Source of the DNA: Paenibacillus sp. RC334
GTDB taxonomy: Bacteria > Bacillota > Bacilli > Paenibacillales > Paenibacillaceae
Direction: 5' to 3'
Length of the DNA stretch: 64,000 nt
NCBI RefSeq assembly: GCF_030034735.1
Contig: NZ_CP125370.1
Span: 5,689,001 to 5,753,000, forward strand
The translations under genes were made by a program, and so were the position numbers. A model generated the notes under the pieces. That model saw only the letters and a list, made by a program, of their open reading frames with translations. It did not search any database and was not told the DNA's origin. The number at the start of each line of letters is the position of its first letter. Within the stretch, counting starts at the first letter, position 1. Below, in pieces: positions 44,057 through 54,013 of the stretch.

Positions 44057-44611
44057 TTATGCAAAATGCTCCTTTATATATGTCTTTAATTCTTCCGTAA
44101 TTTTCTTCCGTAGTTCTTCATTCGGAGGAGCTAACCCGAACATTTCCGCAAACCACAAACCGTCTATAACTAATCGGACCATTGTAGAACGAATCGGATC
44201 CAATTCATCGTTTTCGATTTTATTTTGGATATTAGCATACTCGTCCTGAAGTAGTTTTAGCATTTGAGGGTTAGTAAAATGAGCGGCAGAGAGAGCTGTA
44301 TACAGGTCACTTACGTCCCGATCTCCAGAAAATGATGAATTCATATAAGCGCGAGTCCATCTTCCTTTAGAATGCATATCACTTTCTGCTCTCTCATTAA
44401 ATTCGGTTACAAAGCTGCTCGACAGTTGCTCGACCATGCCCAGAATCAATTCATCTTTATTCGGAAAATGATAAAGTAATCCTCCCTTACTTATTCCCGC
44501 CTTCTTGGCAACCGCTTCTAAAGTTAATTTCTCTACTCCTTCTTCGTGTACAATTATGGAAGCCGCTTTAAGAATTAATTCTTTTTTTAATGCTGTTTTA
44601 GTTGTATTCAT
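44057..44611 (-). CDS. TetR-family regulator of the SMR transporter
   Basis: 184 residues from the ATG at 44611 behind GGTGGTG. HTH: LTLEAVAKKAGISKGGLLYHFPNKDELI. The C-terminal domain resembles TetR_C_8-type effector domains. It lies 54 bp upstream of the SMR gene on the same strand, and its own promoter carries a palindromic operator, so it probably represses the two-gene operon until a drug binds. Confidence 0.92.
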   Translation of the reverse strand: MNTTKTALKKELILKAASIIVHEEGVEKLTLEAVAKKAGISKGGLLYHFPNKDELILGMVEQLSSSFVTEFNERAESDMHSKGRWTRAYMNSSFSGDRDVSDLYTALSAAHFTNPQMLKLLQDEYANIQNKIENDELDPIRSTMVRLVIDGLWFAEMFGLAPPNEELRKKITEELKTYIKEHFA

Positions 44612-44635
44612 TTTTATCACCACCCATTTTATTAT

Positions 44636-44649
44636 ACCGTCCAGACGGT
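44636..44649. promoter_or_regulatory. TetR operator at the tetR-SMR promoter
   Basis: ACCGTCCAGACGGT, a 6-bp inverted repeat with two-base centre. On the minus strand it directly abuts TATAAT (44635-44630), so bound repressor would block the promoter. Confidence 0.7.
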
Positions 44650-44727
44650 TTTATTTCAATTAGATTAAAGTTTTGCATTTAGTAATAGCCAAGTTTGCTC
44701 TATGTATTCGTACATATAGGTTAAGAA

Positions 44728-44767
44728 GAAAAAAGCCTTGGGAGCACATCATTTCACCCAAGGCTTA
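44728..44767 (-). terminator. Terminator of the xylanase gene
   Basis: Perfect 10-bp stem AAGCCTTGGG / CCCAAGGCTT followed on the minus strand by TTTTTTCTTC. Confidence 0.85.
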
Positions 44768-44879
44768 AGCTTTAAAGTCGCTCAAAGCATTCTACAAAAG
44801 ACTTAGTCAAGTAAACGTCACCCCCATCCCAGACGCTCAGCAAAAGTCCCACATCTGTTTTTTTTGCATCGCCATTGGA

Positions 44880-45836
44880 CTAGCTGCCCAGATATTGTCT
44901 CAGCCATTGGAGCGCGGGACGTTCCGAACCGTTCGAGTTCAGCAGATGTGTATTCGATATCCAGGTTTGCCCCTGGATGTATCCCCAGAGCGTAACTCCC
45001 TTCACCGCGGAATGCTGCCATAATACCGGGAATTTCTCCTTGTATCTGGCAAGCTGGGTGTTGTCGTCGCCAGTCATATCCAGCTCCGACACATAGATTG
45101 GCAATCCTGTTGCCGATAGCTTGTTCAGTACAGTGTTCATCGTGTTAACTGAGACGGTGTCCATACTGAACTGGTGGCATTGAATTCCAATTCCGTCAAT
45201 TAAGCCTCTACTCTTGAGCTGATTAATAATATTGACGTATTGGTCGGTTAATGAAGGATCGTTGATAATTCCATATTCATTTATAAGTAGCTTGGCATTC
45301 GGAAAAGCTTGTCTGGCCTGTTGGAACGACCATATTACCCAATCCCATCCGGTCGACCCGTCACCACCAATGGCATTGCGGAAGGACGGCTTTTGATGCA
45401 GTGGCTCATTCACCACATCTACAAACGCCGCATTCGGATAGCGCTGACCGGCAGCTTGAATCCACTGGGTCACTTCCACCTTCTGATCAGCAGCCGACAA
45501 TCCGCCAATCCATCCTGGCTCCTGGGCGCCCCATACCAAGGTGTGAAACTTGAATGGGAAGCCATTATTACGGGCATAATTGTAGGCGGTATCCGCCTGC
45601 GACCAGTTCATATTGTTACGGCTGCCTTCAACCGAGCCCCACTTGGTTGAATTCTCCGGCGTCACCTGATTCCAGTACGTTCCGTAACTAGGAGGGACAC
45701 TCCCAGCAATGACATTCCCGAGGAATTTGCTTCCCTTCGCCAGACCAGCATCAGCCTGATTCACCAGAACAGACGATAACAACACACCTGCCAACGCCAA
45801 ACTGCTCACCAATTTGCCTGCTTTAAACCTCAACAT
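44880..45836 (-). CDS. Secreted GH10 endo-1,4-beta-xylanase
   Basis: 318 residues, ATG at 45836 with GGAGGAG seven bases upstream. The signal peptide ends at about residue 30 (VLVNQADA). Single GH10 catalytic domain: acid/base E144 in FVDVVNEPLH, nucleophile E251 in IYVSELDMTG, plus FKFHTLVWGAQEPGW and VTLWGYIQGQTWI. No carbohydrate-binding or anchoring module, so it is released free. It degrades xylan to xylo-oligosaccharides. A cre-like site upstream suggests catabolite repression. Confidence 0.95.
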   Translation of the reverse strand: MLRFKAGKLVSSLALAGVLLSSVLVNQADAGLAKGSKFLGNVIAGSVPPSYGTYWNQVTPENSTKWGSVEGSRNNMNWSQADTAYNYARNNGFPFKFHTLVWGAQEPGWIGGLSAADQKVEVTQWIQAAGQRYPNAAFVDVVNEPLHQKPSFRNAIGGDGSTGWDWVIWSFQQARQAFPNAKLLINEYGIINDPSLTDQYVNIINQLKSRGLIDGIGIQCHQFSMDTVSVNTMNTVLNKLSATGLPIYVSELDMTGDDNTQLARYKEKFPVLWQHSAVKGVTLWGYIQGQTWISNTHLLNSNGSERPALQWLRQYLGS

Positions 45837-45879
45837 CAAATCTCCTCCTTACACGTATTAGGTTTAATATCTTCAAATA

Positions 45880-45895
45880 AATAAAACGCTTACAT
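45880..45895. promoter_or_regulatory. cre-like (CcpA) site upstream of the xylanase
   Basis: AATAAAACGCTTACAT; on the minus strand ATGTAAGCGTTTTATT matches the cre consensus with one mismatch, about 50 bp upstream of the start. Confidence 0.6.
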
Positions 45896-46189
45896 TCCCA
45901 ATTATAATAATGAGTGGTTATTTTCTGCTACGTGTGAAAATAAAGACTTAACCCGAAAAACTTTACATCATTGCGGGACAGCCAAACATCTGCAATCCTT
46001 TGCTATACATCGTTTCAATTAAATCTAAGCGAAAAATTGCTTTTGTAGTCTGTAACGGCAAGATTGGGGAATATTCGATATGTATTAGAGTGAGTCTGGA
46101 TATAGAGTATACTATATAAGTATAAGTTAGATGCACGATGACATTCTATATGTATAGGTATTCCAAATACAGCGCAGAAGAGGTTGAAA
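45896..46189. other. Intergenic region between divergent xylanase and helicase genes
   Basis: AT-rich, no gene. It holds the promoters of both genes. TATACTATATAA-like sequence near 46107-46118 may be part of the helicase promoter. Confidence 0.4.
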
Positions 46190-47634
46190 ATGAGTCAGAA
46201 GCATTTTTCAGATTATCCATTAAGTGAAGAAATCGTGAGAGCGCTGGATAGTCTAGGCTATGAGACGCCAACAGAAGTTCAGACGAAAGTCATTCCAGTT
46301 GCGCTTGAGAAGAAGGATCTTGTTGCCAAATCACAAACAGGTAGCGGCAAAACAGCATCGTATGGTATTCCACTCTGTGAACTAGTAGATTGGAATGAAA
46401 ATAAGCCCCAAGCTTTAATCCTGACGCCAACCCGTGAACTCGCGCTACAGGTCACCGAAGACATCACGAATATTGGACGCTTTAAGCGGATAAAAGCAAC
46501 GCCCCTTTATGGGAAACATCCTTTTCATATACAAAAGGCCGAGTTAAAACAAAGAACACATATGGCTGTAGGTACGCCAGGACGTGTACTGGACCATATT
46601 GAACGAGGCACGCTATCGTTAGATCGGATGGCCTATCTCGTTATTGATGAGGCTGATGAAATGCTGAATATGGGCTTTATCGAGCAAGTTCAGTCGATCA
46701 TTCAGGCCCTGCCTAGTGACCGGGTTACGATGTTATTCTCCGCTACTTTTCCTGAGGATGTAGCCAGACTGTCACACAAGTATATGAACGATCCTGTTGA
46801 AATTGAAATAAAAGCAGCCGGTATAACTACAGCTACAATTGATCACTCTTTGATTCAGGTGGCGGAGGCGGACAAGCTGGTATTACTTCAAAATCTGCTC
46901 ATTGTTGAGAATCCTGAGAGCTGCATTATTTTCTGCCGTACGCAGGAAAATGTAGATAAACTATTCAGAGCCTTGGCTGATCTGGAGTATCCGTGTGATC
47001 GTATTCATGGGGGGATGGAGCAGGAGGAGCGTTTCGAGGTGATGAATGCGTTCAGAAGGGGACAATTTCGTTACTTGATTGCGACTGATGTAGCTGCTAG
47101 AGGTATTGATATCACGAATATCACCCATGTCATTAACTATGATATTCCCCTTGAGAAGGAAAGCTATGTTCATCGTACAGGACGTACGGGACGTGCAGGC
47201 AAGACGGGGAAAGCCATTACCTTAGTTACGCCTAAGGATGACAGACGATTAGCCGATATTGAAGCATACATTGGATTCGCGATTCCGAAAGTAAAGGCTC
47301 CCTCAGAAGAGGCTGTTGATCGCCGTAGAGAAGATTTTGAACAGAAGCTACATGTCAGAACTGTACTTAAAAAAGACAAGCGCGAGCAATTAAACCAACA
47401 GATTATGAAGTTGAATTTTAATGGTGGCAAAAAAAGAAACTTAGAGCCGTAGACTTTGTTGGAACCATTGCTAAGCTTGACGGGGTAACCGCAGACGATA
47501 TCGGGATCATTACGATTCTTGATCATGTAACCGATGTTGAGATTTTGAATGGTAAGGGTCCACTTGTAATGGAGATTATGAAGAATACGACCGTAAAAGG
47601 TAAACTGTTAAAGGTACGCAAGGGAAATAAGTAG
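46190..47634 (+). pseudogene. dbpA: DbpA/YxiN-type DEAD-box RNA helicase with a frameshift
   Basis: ATG at 46190 behind AGAAGAGG. The helicase core is complete: Q-motif, [22 protein letters not shown] and [14 protein letters not shown]. The frame stops at 47450-47452, but the next frame at once encodes the DbpA RNA-binding domain ([20 protein letters not shown] ... [11 protein letters not shown]) to 47634. One extra A in the A7 run near 47429 would restore a normal protein of about 481 residues. The family binds 23S rRNA hairpin 92 through that domain during ribosome assembly. Either a real lesion, slippage, or a base-call error. Confidence 0.9.
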
Positions 47635-47655
47635 AGACTACACGGTATAAAAGAG

Positions 47656-47703
47656 GGCTAGGAGAAAGGCGCTATAGACGCACCTTTCCTCTAGCCATTT
47701 TAA
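47656..47703. terminator. Bidirectional terminator
   Basis: Perfect 14-bp stem GGCTAGGAGAAAGG / CCTTTCCTCTAGCC with ATTTTAATT after. Confidence 0.85.
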
Positions 47704-47712
47704 TTAACGAGG

Positions 47713-48819
47713 TCAATTGTTCCTGCTCACGCATACCAAATATTCCCTAATTTCCTGTTCTATCCGGGATCTTATCTGATCTACAAGGTGGACATCCATC
47801 GTCGCCGCATAGATTTCCTTTAACTCATCCCGTAAGGACTTAGCTTGTGTCAGATGCTGTATGGATTGCTTCATGGCTTTAGAGTATCGCTCTTTAATGT
47901 CGGCAATAGCATCCGAATGCGCTTCATCTGTGCCGGTCTGTATACATCGCGAATACATATCAACGATTTCATCGGTGGCGTGGACGGGCTCGTACTCATG
48001 CGGTGCCGTGCTGTCGAAAATAGCAAACCCAAGCTCTCGCACGATAATCATATCGAGACTGTTCGGATCGAAGCCACAATGGTAGATTTCGATATCAAAG
48101 CCACGTTGTATTCCTTCATCCGCTAATTTCTTTAACAGAGTAGATTTACCGGACCCAGCACGGCCTTTAACCAGATACCTCTTTAAGCCCGCGGTCAAAT
48201 TAGGGACGTAATCAACAGCCCCCTTCGGCGTAGTCGCACCTAGAAAACGACGGTCTATCCGACTTACTCTCTCCAGTTTCCGATCACCATAGAGGAGTTC
48301 AATATACTCCTGGGTCAGTTCATCAGCTAATTGAAAATTCATGCTGGCTATATATATGGTTTCCCATTCGTCGTGAATACGAAGTGCTTCGGCAAAGCCG
48401 GAATAGGCTTGGTTATGTGCTTGCGTGATCTGTTCGGTCAAGCTGTCTATTTCTTGCTTTTGCAGATTTAACTGAAGCCTATCGGCTGCCTGCTCTACAT
48501 CCACGTGTACGATGACTGTCTCAGGCAGTTCGGGCTCAATGACATGTGGTGCCGTTCCATCCACGATTCCTGCTTTTAACTTGGGTATAATTACTCCGTC
48601 CAACGAATCGTTATCCGCTGCGCAATGGAGAATCCATATCTCATAGCCTTGCTGTGCCATATGCTCTCCAATTTCTCGAATAAGCCTTGATTTCCCCGTT
48701 CCAGGGCCTCCTTTTAAGACAAACAAACGTGTTAATCCTTGAAGTGACGAATTATACAGGTTAGCAAATCCTTCAGCCGTATTGCCGCTGGCATAGAAAT
48801 TAAGGATCGTTCCGTCCAT
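47713..48819 (-). CDS. PRK06851-type ATPase with two P-loops
   Basis: 368 residues from the ATG at 48819 behind AAGGTGAG. An internal duplication gives two nucleotide-binding halves: Walker A GGPGTGKS at residues 37-44 and GRAGSGKS at 219-226, each followed by a similar segment (LHCAADNDSLDGVIIPKL and YHCGFDPNSLDMIIVREL). Family members are widespread in spore-forming Firmicutes and annotated as nucleotide kinase-like; no activity is established. It is monocistronic. Confidence 0.88.
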   Translation of the reverse strand: MDGTILNFYASGNTAEGFANLYNSSLQGLTRLFVLKGGPGTGKSRLIREIGEHMAQQGYEIWILHCAADNDSLDGVIIPKLKAGIVDGTAPHVIEPELPETVIVHVDVEQAADRLQLNLQKQEIDSLTEQITQAHNQAYSGFAEALRIHDEWETIYIASMNFQLADELTQEYIELLYGDRKLERVSRIDRRFLGATTPKGAVDYVPNLTAGLKRYLVKGRAGSGKSTLLKKLADEGIQRGFDIEIYHCGFDPNSLDMIIVRELGFAIFDSTAPHEYEPVHATDEIVDMYSRCIQTGTDEAHSDAIADIKERYSKAMKQSIQHLTQAKSLRDELKEIYAATMDVHLVDQIRSRIEQEIREYLVCVSRNN

Positions 48820-49005
48820 AATCACTCACCTTTCTGGGCTAATGTCATGCTTCATGCTCCATTGTATTAATTTTCTACGGAAAAGGTGCCTTTCATTCCC
48901 TACCATCTTTGATAACTGAGGAATTTGCAAAAATCCTGAACTGTGTATTACAAAGGAGCTATCTCCCAAGTCGTTTCAGACCTTTGGAGACAGCCCCTGG
49001 ATTAT

Positions 49006-49951
49006 TTAAGGATTAAGCGCTCTTGCAATGGCGTCCACATAACTTTGGCTGGCGCGCTGGCTTACTTCCGCTTGCGGAACCATCCCTTCAAAGCTGTGGA
49101 ATGTGCCGGGATACAGATGAAATTCGACGTCTACACCCGCTTGAGCAAGACGTGCCACATATTCGATCGTCTCATCTCGGAACAGATCGAGCTGGCCTAC
49201 GCACGTATAGGTCGGCGGTAGCCCCGCCAAGCTTTCCGCTCTCGACGGGACCGCATGTGGGGACACCTCGTTATCTTCGGTACGATCGCCCAAGTACATG
49301 TTCCAGGCCGCCAAATTGTTCGTCCGGTTCCATGTTGCATTATCGGCCGTAATTTCATGGCTTGACGCCGTAATATTGCGGTCGTCGATCATCGGATACA
49401 GCGGCATTTGGAAGACGAGGGCTGGCCCGCCTTTGTCGCGAACCATTAAAGCAAGCGCTGCGGTCAAACCGCCGCCCCCGCTTGCACCGGCAATCGCGAT
49501 CCGATCCAAGTCGATGCCCAGCAGCTCAGCTTCGCCCGTCATCCACGTCAAGCCGGCATAACAGTCATCGATGGCAGCTGGGTAGGGGTGCTCGGGAGCA
49601 AGTCGATAATCGACCGATACGACGACGCATTTAGCCGCCTGCACGAAGCGTTCGCACAAAGCCGTCCATATCAGGATGCCCCATCACATAGCCTCCCCCG
49701 TGAACCCACAGCATGGCCGGAAGCTTAGCGTTAGTGCGCTGGGCAGGTTCGTAGATTTTGACCAATATTTCGCCTGCTACGCTTGGAATCATCCGGCTTG
49801 TCGTATGTACGTGCTCCGACTTCTCAATGGGAGGACTCGACAAATAGCTTCTGCTCAGTTCTAAATTTTCCTCCAGTTGAAAACCAGGAAATTGTGCTAA
49901 TATCGGCCTTAATTCTGGCAATACCCGACTTTCAAAATTCATTTGAATCAC
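49006..49951 (-). pseudogene. Alpha/beta hydrolase (HSL/Aes-type esterase), frameshifted
   Basis: N-terminal part from 49951 carries the oxyanion motif HGGGYVMGHPDMDG and ends at a premature stop near 49631. The remaining protein follows in another frame: CERFVQAAKCVVVSVDYRLA, nucleophile elbow GASGGGGLTAAL, and the final His in YPGTFHSFEGM, ending at 49006. Removal of one T in GGCTTTGTGC (about 49655-49660) restores a normal esterase of about 314 residues. All catalytic elements are intact apart from the shift. Confidence 0.88.
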
Positions 49952-49964
49952 TCCTATAATTGAA

Positions 49965-51026
49965 TTATGATCTTTTTTCTGTCTCGGCTTCCCACTTGGC
50001 TATTTCTTCCCGAACTCGGGGTGCTACCTCTGTTCCTAGCTGCTCAATGGCTCTCATCACCTCGGCATGCGGCATCGTGCTTAACGGAACATACAGCATA
50101 AAGCGTGTAACGCCTACATTTTTGCGAAGATGAATGATCTTCTGGGCAACAGTCTCGGGATCGCCAACATACAGTGCACCTTCAAAACTGCGCGCGGCAT
50201 CGTAGCTAGAACGATCATAATGTGCCCAGCCCCGCTCCTTACCCAATCTATTCATACCTGCCATGGTAGAAGGAAAAAATGTATCGGCAGCTCGTTCAGT
50301 ATTCTCTCCAACAAATCCTATCGAGTGCGATCCAACCTTAAGCCGCGATTCATCATGACCAGCGTGCGCTGCTGCTTTCTTATAAAGCTGCACAAGCGGT
50401 GCAAAATCCGTCGGTTTTCCACCAATGATCGCCAGCATCAGTGGCAGTCCTAACAGACCTGCACGGATAGCAGAATTCTGTCTGCCCCCGCTGCCAACCC
50501 ATATCGGTAACGGATTCTGAACGGGCCGTGGATACACGCCCAAATTGTTAATCGCTGGCCGATGCCCACCCTTCCAGGTTACTTTTTCGGACTCACGTAT
50601 TTTAAGGAGCAATGCCAAATGTTCTTCAAACAGCTCATCGTAGTCGTCCAAGTCATAGCCAAACAGTGGAAAAGATTCTATAAAGGAGCCCCGGCCAGCC
50701 ATAATCTCCGCACGTCCATTCGAAATACCATCCAGCGTAGCAAAATCCTGAAAAACGCGCACCGGATCAGCTGAAGAAAGCACCGTCACTGCACTGGTCA
50801 GCCGAATCCGTTTCGTCTGCGATGCAGCCGCAGACAGCACAACTGCTGGTGAAGATGCCGAATAATCCTTCCGATGATGCTCACCTACGCCAAACACATC
50901 AAGTCCTACTTGATCAGCAAGGACAATTTCCTCGACAACTTCACGCAATCGCTGTGCGTGACTCATCACTTCACCTGTCTGAACGTCCGGTTTCGTTTCT
51001 ACAAACGAAGTAATACCTATTTCCAT
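49965..51026 (-). CDS. LLM-class flavin-dependent oxidoreductase (paralogue)
   Basis: 353 residues from the ATG at 51026, with GGAGAG seven bases upstream. Close paralogue of the gene at 20989-22041 over its full length (MEIGITSFVETKPDVQTGEV vs [20 protein letters not shown]). It is a luciferase-like monooxygenase with [20 protein letters not shown]. Here a divergent TetR regulator is adjacent and the frameshifted esterase lies 14 bp downstream in the same orientation, so the two may form an operon for ester or ketone catabolism. Confidence 0.92.
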   Translation of the reverse strand: MEIGITSFVETKPDVQTGEVMSHAQRLREVVEEIVLADQVGLDVFGVGEHHRKDYSASSPAVVLSAAASQTKRIRLTSAVTVLSSADPVRVFQDFATLDGISNGRAEIMAGRGSFIESFPLFGYDLDDYDELFEEHLALLLKIRESEKVTWKGGHRPAINNLGVYPRPVQNPLPIWVGSGGRQNSAIRAGLLGLPLMLAIIGGKPTDFAPLVQLYKKAAAHAGHDESRLKVGSHSIGFVGENTERAADTFFPSTMAGMNRLGKERGWAHYDRSSYDAARSFEGALYVGDPETVAQKIIHLRKNVGVTRFMLYVPLSTMPHAEVMRAIEQLGTEVAPRVREEIAKWEAETEKRS

Positions 51027-51398
51027 GATCAATCTCTCCTATACTAATAGCTTTCTCTGTCAGCAGCTTCAAACTATTATTCCGGTTCTTTTCAAGCAGG
51101 TTGATGTGTAGCTCAGATTGATGCTGCCCCCCTATCTCCATTGATTTTAAATACGGCAAAAAATATCATACTGATCGGTACGATAATTTTCCCAGTAAAT
51201 ATAACTCATAGAAACGAATAATGTCAATAAATCAACTTCCCTTGTTAGGATAAACTAACCTTCATTTGACAATATAAACGGCTAATTATAAGATAATAAC
51301 ATACTATTTGGTACGCAAAAAAAGACTGCTGACAATTACACATGATCAGAGTCATTGAGCAATTAAAATAAAATCAAGAGTAACGAGAGGTATTGATT
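51027..51398. promoter_or_regulatory. Divergent control region of LLM and TetR genes
   Basis: 372 bp between divergent genes. It contains two related stretches ATCGGTACGATAATTTTCC (about 51175) and TTTGGTACGCAAAA (about 51307) sharing GGTACG, candidates for the TetR operator. No small gene seen. Confidence 0.4.
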
Positions 51399-51980
51399 AT
51401 GGGACGAACCCGCGAATTTGACGAAGAACAAGTATTAGATGCAGCTATGCAACTATTTTGGGAGAAGGGATATGAGGCTACCTCATTAAGTGATTTAACT
51501 TCCAGAATGGCAATTCAACGCCCCAGTATATACTCAGCTTTTGGGGGCAAAAAAGAATTGTTCGAAGTCGCGCTACGCAAATACATGATGTCCCGTGCTT
51601 CTCTGGTCCGAACCAGACTTCAAAGCAACCCATCTGTAAAAGAAGCATTTCGCACTTTTTTTGAAGGTGTGGTCGATGAGGAATATACAGGAGATCCTAG
51701 AAAAGGATGCTTTTGCATCAATACAATGGTCGAACTTGCGCCTCATGATGAGAAATTTGAAATTCTTACAAGGGAACATCAAATGTACCTATCGGTCATA
51801 TTTCAAGAAACCATTGAACGAGGTATACAATCAGGTGAACTTGAGATTGGGCTAGATGCGAAGGCTGTATCACAGGCGCTAATCGTATCGTTAATTGGAC
51901 TAACCGTAATGATGAAGTCTCGTCCAGAGCGATCATTTATTGATAATACGATAGAGGTGACACTTACATTGCTTAAATAA
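51399..51980 (+). CDS. TetR/AcrR-family regulator
   Basis: 193 residues from the ATG at 51399 behind GAGAGG. The N-terminus GRTREFDEEQVLDAAMQLFW and HTH (YEATSLSDLTSRMAIQRPSIYSAFGGKKELFE) are those of the YcdC/TetR_C_16-like group; FEGVVDEEYTGDPRKGCF is typical of the effector domain. It is divergent from the LLM oxidoreductase gene, its probable target. Confidence 0.92.
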   Translation: MGRTREFDEEQVLDAAMQLFWEKGYEATSLSDLTSRMAIQRPSIYSAFGGKKELFEVALRKYMMSRASLVRTRLQSNPSVKEAFRTFFEGVVDEEYTGDPRKGCFCINTMVELAPHDEKFEILTREHQMYLSVIFQETIERGIQSGELEIGLDAKAVSQALIVSLIGLTVMMKSRPERSFIDNTIEVTLTLLK

Positions 51981-52266
51981 TTCGGAATAAGTTCAATTTT
52001 AACGAATGGGAATCACGATTGGGTCATTCATTTATGATACGGTTCAGCTTAACTGGTTTATCGGCTAAAAACGACCTATAATTGATAGGGATTAAGCCAT
52101 CTAGGCCTGTATAAACCTATTGGAGTAAAAACAACCATCAACGACATGGAACGTCGGCAATGGTTGTTAGGATGCGCTGTCCACATTCTCACAGTACACG
52201 CCCATTTGAATATTTATACTTAATATAGTATAATAATTCAAAATTAATGAAAAAGGAGTATATCTA
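51981..52266. other. Intergenic region with hairpin
   Basis: ACAACCAT / ATGGTTGT arms (about 52131-52167) form a hairpin followed by TTTTT on the minus strand. TTTATGATACGGTT at 52031 resembles the repeats that flank the AT-rich insert at 54.1-55.9 kb. No gene seen. Confidence 0.45.
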
Positions 52267-52713
52267 ATGTCATTTGTAGTAAGAAACGCTGCGCCTGATG
52301 ATTTAAACAGTTTGACCGAGTTAATGTATGAGTACATCGTTGGTTTTTATCAAAACCCTAGGCCACCTGTCGAAAAAATTCATAATTTGATTCAAACCCT
52401 TTTTGATCAGCAAAACGGTATACAATTTGTGGCAGAACAAGATGGAAAGCTAGTCGGCTTTGCTACATTATTCTTTACATTTAGCACGATGAAAGCAGAC
52501 AAAATTACAGTTATGAACGACCTCTTTGTAATGGAACCATTTAGAGATACGGAAGTGGAATCACAGCTTTTTTTAGAATGTCAAAAATATTCACAAAATC
52601 ATGGATATGCTAGTATGACCTGGATAACTTCTACTGAGAATAAACGGGCTCAAATTTTCTTTAAAAAGATGGGAGCTGCCCAAGGGAAAGATTGGGTTCA
52701 CTTTTCATCATAA
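52267..52713 (+). CDS. GNAT N-acetyltransferase
   Basis: 148 residues, ATG at 52267 behind AAAGGAG. Single GNAT domain: VRNAAPDDLNSLTELMYEYI, IQFVAEQDGKLVGFATLFFT, ITVMNDLFVMEPFRDTEVES and NKRAQIFFKKMGA. The acetyl-CoA loop is degenerate: PFRDTEVES replaces the usual QxxGxG/A, so activity may be reduced. Substrate unknown. Confidence 0.85.
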   Translation: MSFVVRNAAPDDLNSLTELMYEYIVGFYQNPRPPVEKIHNLIQTLFDQQNGIQFVAEQDGKLVGFATLFFTFSTMKADKITVMNDLFVMEPFRDTEVESQLFLECQKYSQNHGYASMTWITSTENKRAQIFFKKMGAAQGKDWVHFSS

Positions 52714-52881
52714 CAAAGCCAGGCTTTGACGTACTTGTCTCTCGAGACTGGCTCGAATCGAGCGCATGATCATTCCCGATCTTCTCGAAGACAAGACGTC
52801 TCCTTTGACTGCCGGATCGATCCCATCGATATGATATTCAGCACACACAAATACGTTTTCTGCCAAATCTCTGATTGAAAG
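52708..52881 (-). pseudogene. C-terminal relic, possibly of an FAD-dependent oxidoreductase
   Basis: Fifty-seven sense codons on the minus strand after an in-frame stop, without a start: IRDLAENVFVCAEYHIDGID then AVKGDVLSSRRSGMIMRSIR, stop at 52708. NVFVCAEY...SSRRSG resembles the final FAD-binding segment of flavin amine oxidase-like proteins (NVYxAGE...SGRRA). Only this tail remains; it overlaps the GNAT stop region by six bases. Confidence 0.45.
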
Positions 52882-52971
52882 TTATTATAGAGTTGTAAAT
52901 TTTTCGAGAATGCGGTTCAGCGGAACGATAGCAAGGCAAAAAAAAGAGCCTGAACGAATCAGACTCCTCAT

Positions 52972-53865
52972 TTATTCTTTTTCCAGCCCGCGAATAAAGG
53001 CCTCGAAATTGGGCGCAAGCTGCGTAATCTTGTAGTTATTCTCTTTATCCACATAGACAACCTCCGGTTCGCCGTCATTGCCGGATTCACGGTAATCCAG
53101 CATGACCACCTCAGACTCGGCAGGGCAATCACAAATGACCACGCCAATTTCAGGATATCCCCCATTCTCAATTCTGAAACGGCTGCCTGATTCACCGCAC
53201 AGCGAGTGTCTCTTTTCCCGTCCAATTCCCAGAATGCCTAAAATTCTGATATGCTCTTGCGACCCGGAGACCGATCCACCTATAGAGAAGCATCTGTTCT
53301 GAGGAACTCCCCCGTTATGCAGCTTCATCATATGAATATAGAAGGCCGGCAACCTGAATACCAATTCCTCTTCTAAGGAGGCGATTAGCTCATCAGTGGG
53401 CGGATCATCCATAACATATTGTTCTAACGCATGTTCACTGTCATCCCAAAAGTCCGTGAAATCGAAATCCACAACGGTATCAACCTCGGCATTGGACACC
53501 TCCACTACCTTCTGAAGGACTTTGCTCCGAGCCAAATCCAGGAACTCCAAGGTATCCTCATCCCCAGGGTCTAACTGATCTGCGGTTTCAAATGCGCGCA
53601 AGGCCTCCTCATATTGATCTAGGTAGTAATAGGCAAAACCTATGCGGTAATGCCACAGCGGATCGCCTTTCCCCTCCTCTTCAATGGATAGGAACTGTTC
53701 AACCGCCTCTTCGTAACGCTCGAGATTGTTCAGCGCTCTGCCCAAATGACTGACCAACACATAATCCCTGTCCTCCACAGGAAACTCCATAATGGCATTT
53801 ACGATTTCTTCGAATTCATCTTCCTCGTGCCACGCTTCCAGCTGTGGCAACAGATTGTCCCGCAT
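52972..53865 (-). CDS. TPR protein with C-terminal SMI1/KNR4 (SUKH) domain
   Basis: 297 residues. Residues 1-110 contain TPR-like helices (VSHLGRALNNLERYEEAVEQ, YRIGFAYYYLDQYEEALRAFETADQLDPG). Residues about 150-295 form a SUKH fold: SLEEELVFRLPAFYIHMMKLHNGG, then strands ending FRIENGGYPEIGVVICDCPA. SUKH proteins are common immunity proteins against contact-dependent or polymorphic toxins, but also occur as housekeeping proteins. No toxin gene is visible next to it. Confidence 0.85.
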   Translation of the reverse strand: MRDNLLPQLEAWHEEDEFEEIVNAIMEFPVEDRDYVLVSHLGRALNNLERYEEAVEQFLSIEEEGKGDPLWHYRIGFAYYYLDQYEEALRAFETADQLDPGDEDTLEFLDLARSKVLQKVVEVSNAEVDTVVDFDFTDFWDDSEHALEQYVMDDPPTDELIASLEEELVFRLPAFYIHMMKLHNGGVPQNRCFSIGGSVSGSQEHIRILGILGIGREKRHSLCGESGSRFRIENGGYPEIGVVICDCPAESEVVMLDYRESGNDGEPEVVYVDKENNYKITQLAPNFEAFIRGLEKE

Positions 53866-54013
53866 CAGCTCTGCCTCCTACTTTTCGCCTTTTTTTTAAT
53901 TCTAACATTCCCAGCACCGCTCTCTCCAGCTTGCCAGACACGTACAATGGGTTACTATTATCCATCATACAATAAAATACACATGGCTATATGAATATGA
54001 TATGGAGACTCAG

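Noticed and set aside
52131-52167. Hairpin as a riboswitch for the GNAT gene
   Set aside because: A simple stem with U-run on the minus strand only; no conserved aptamer elements.
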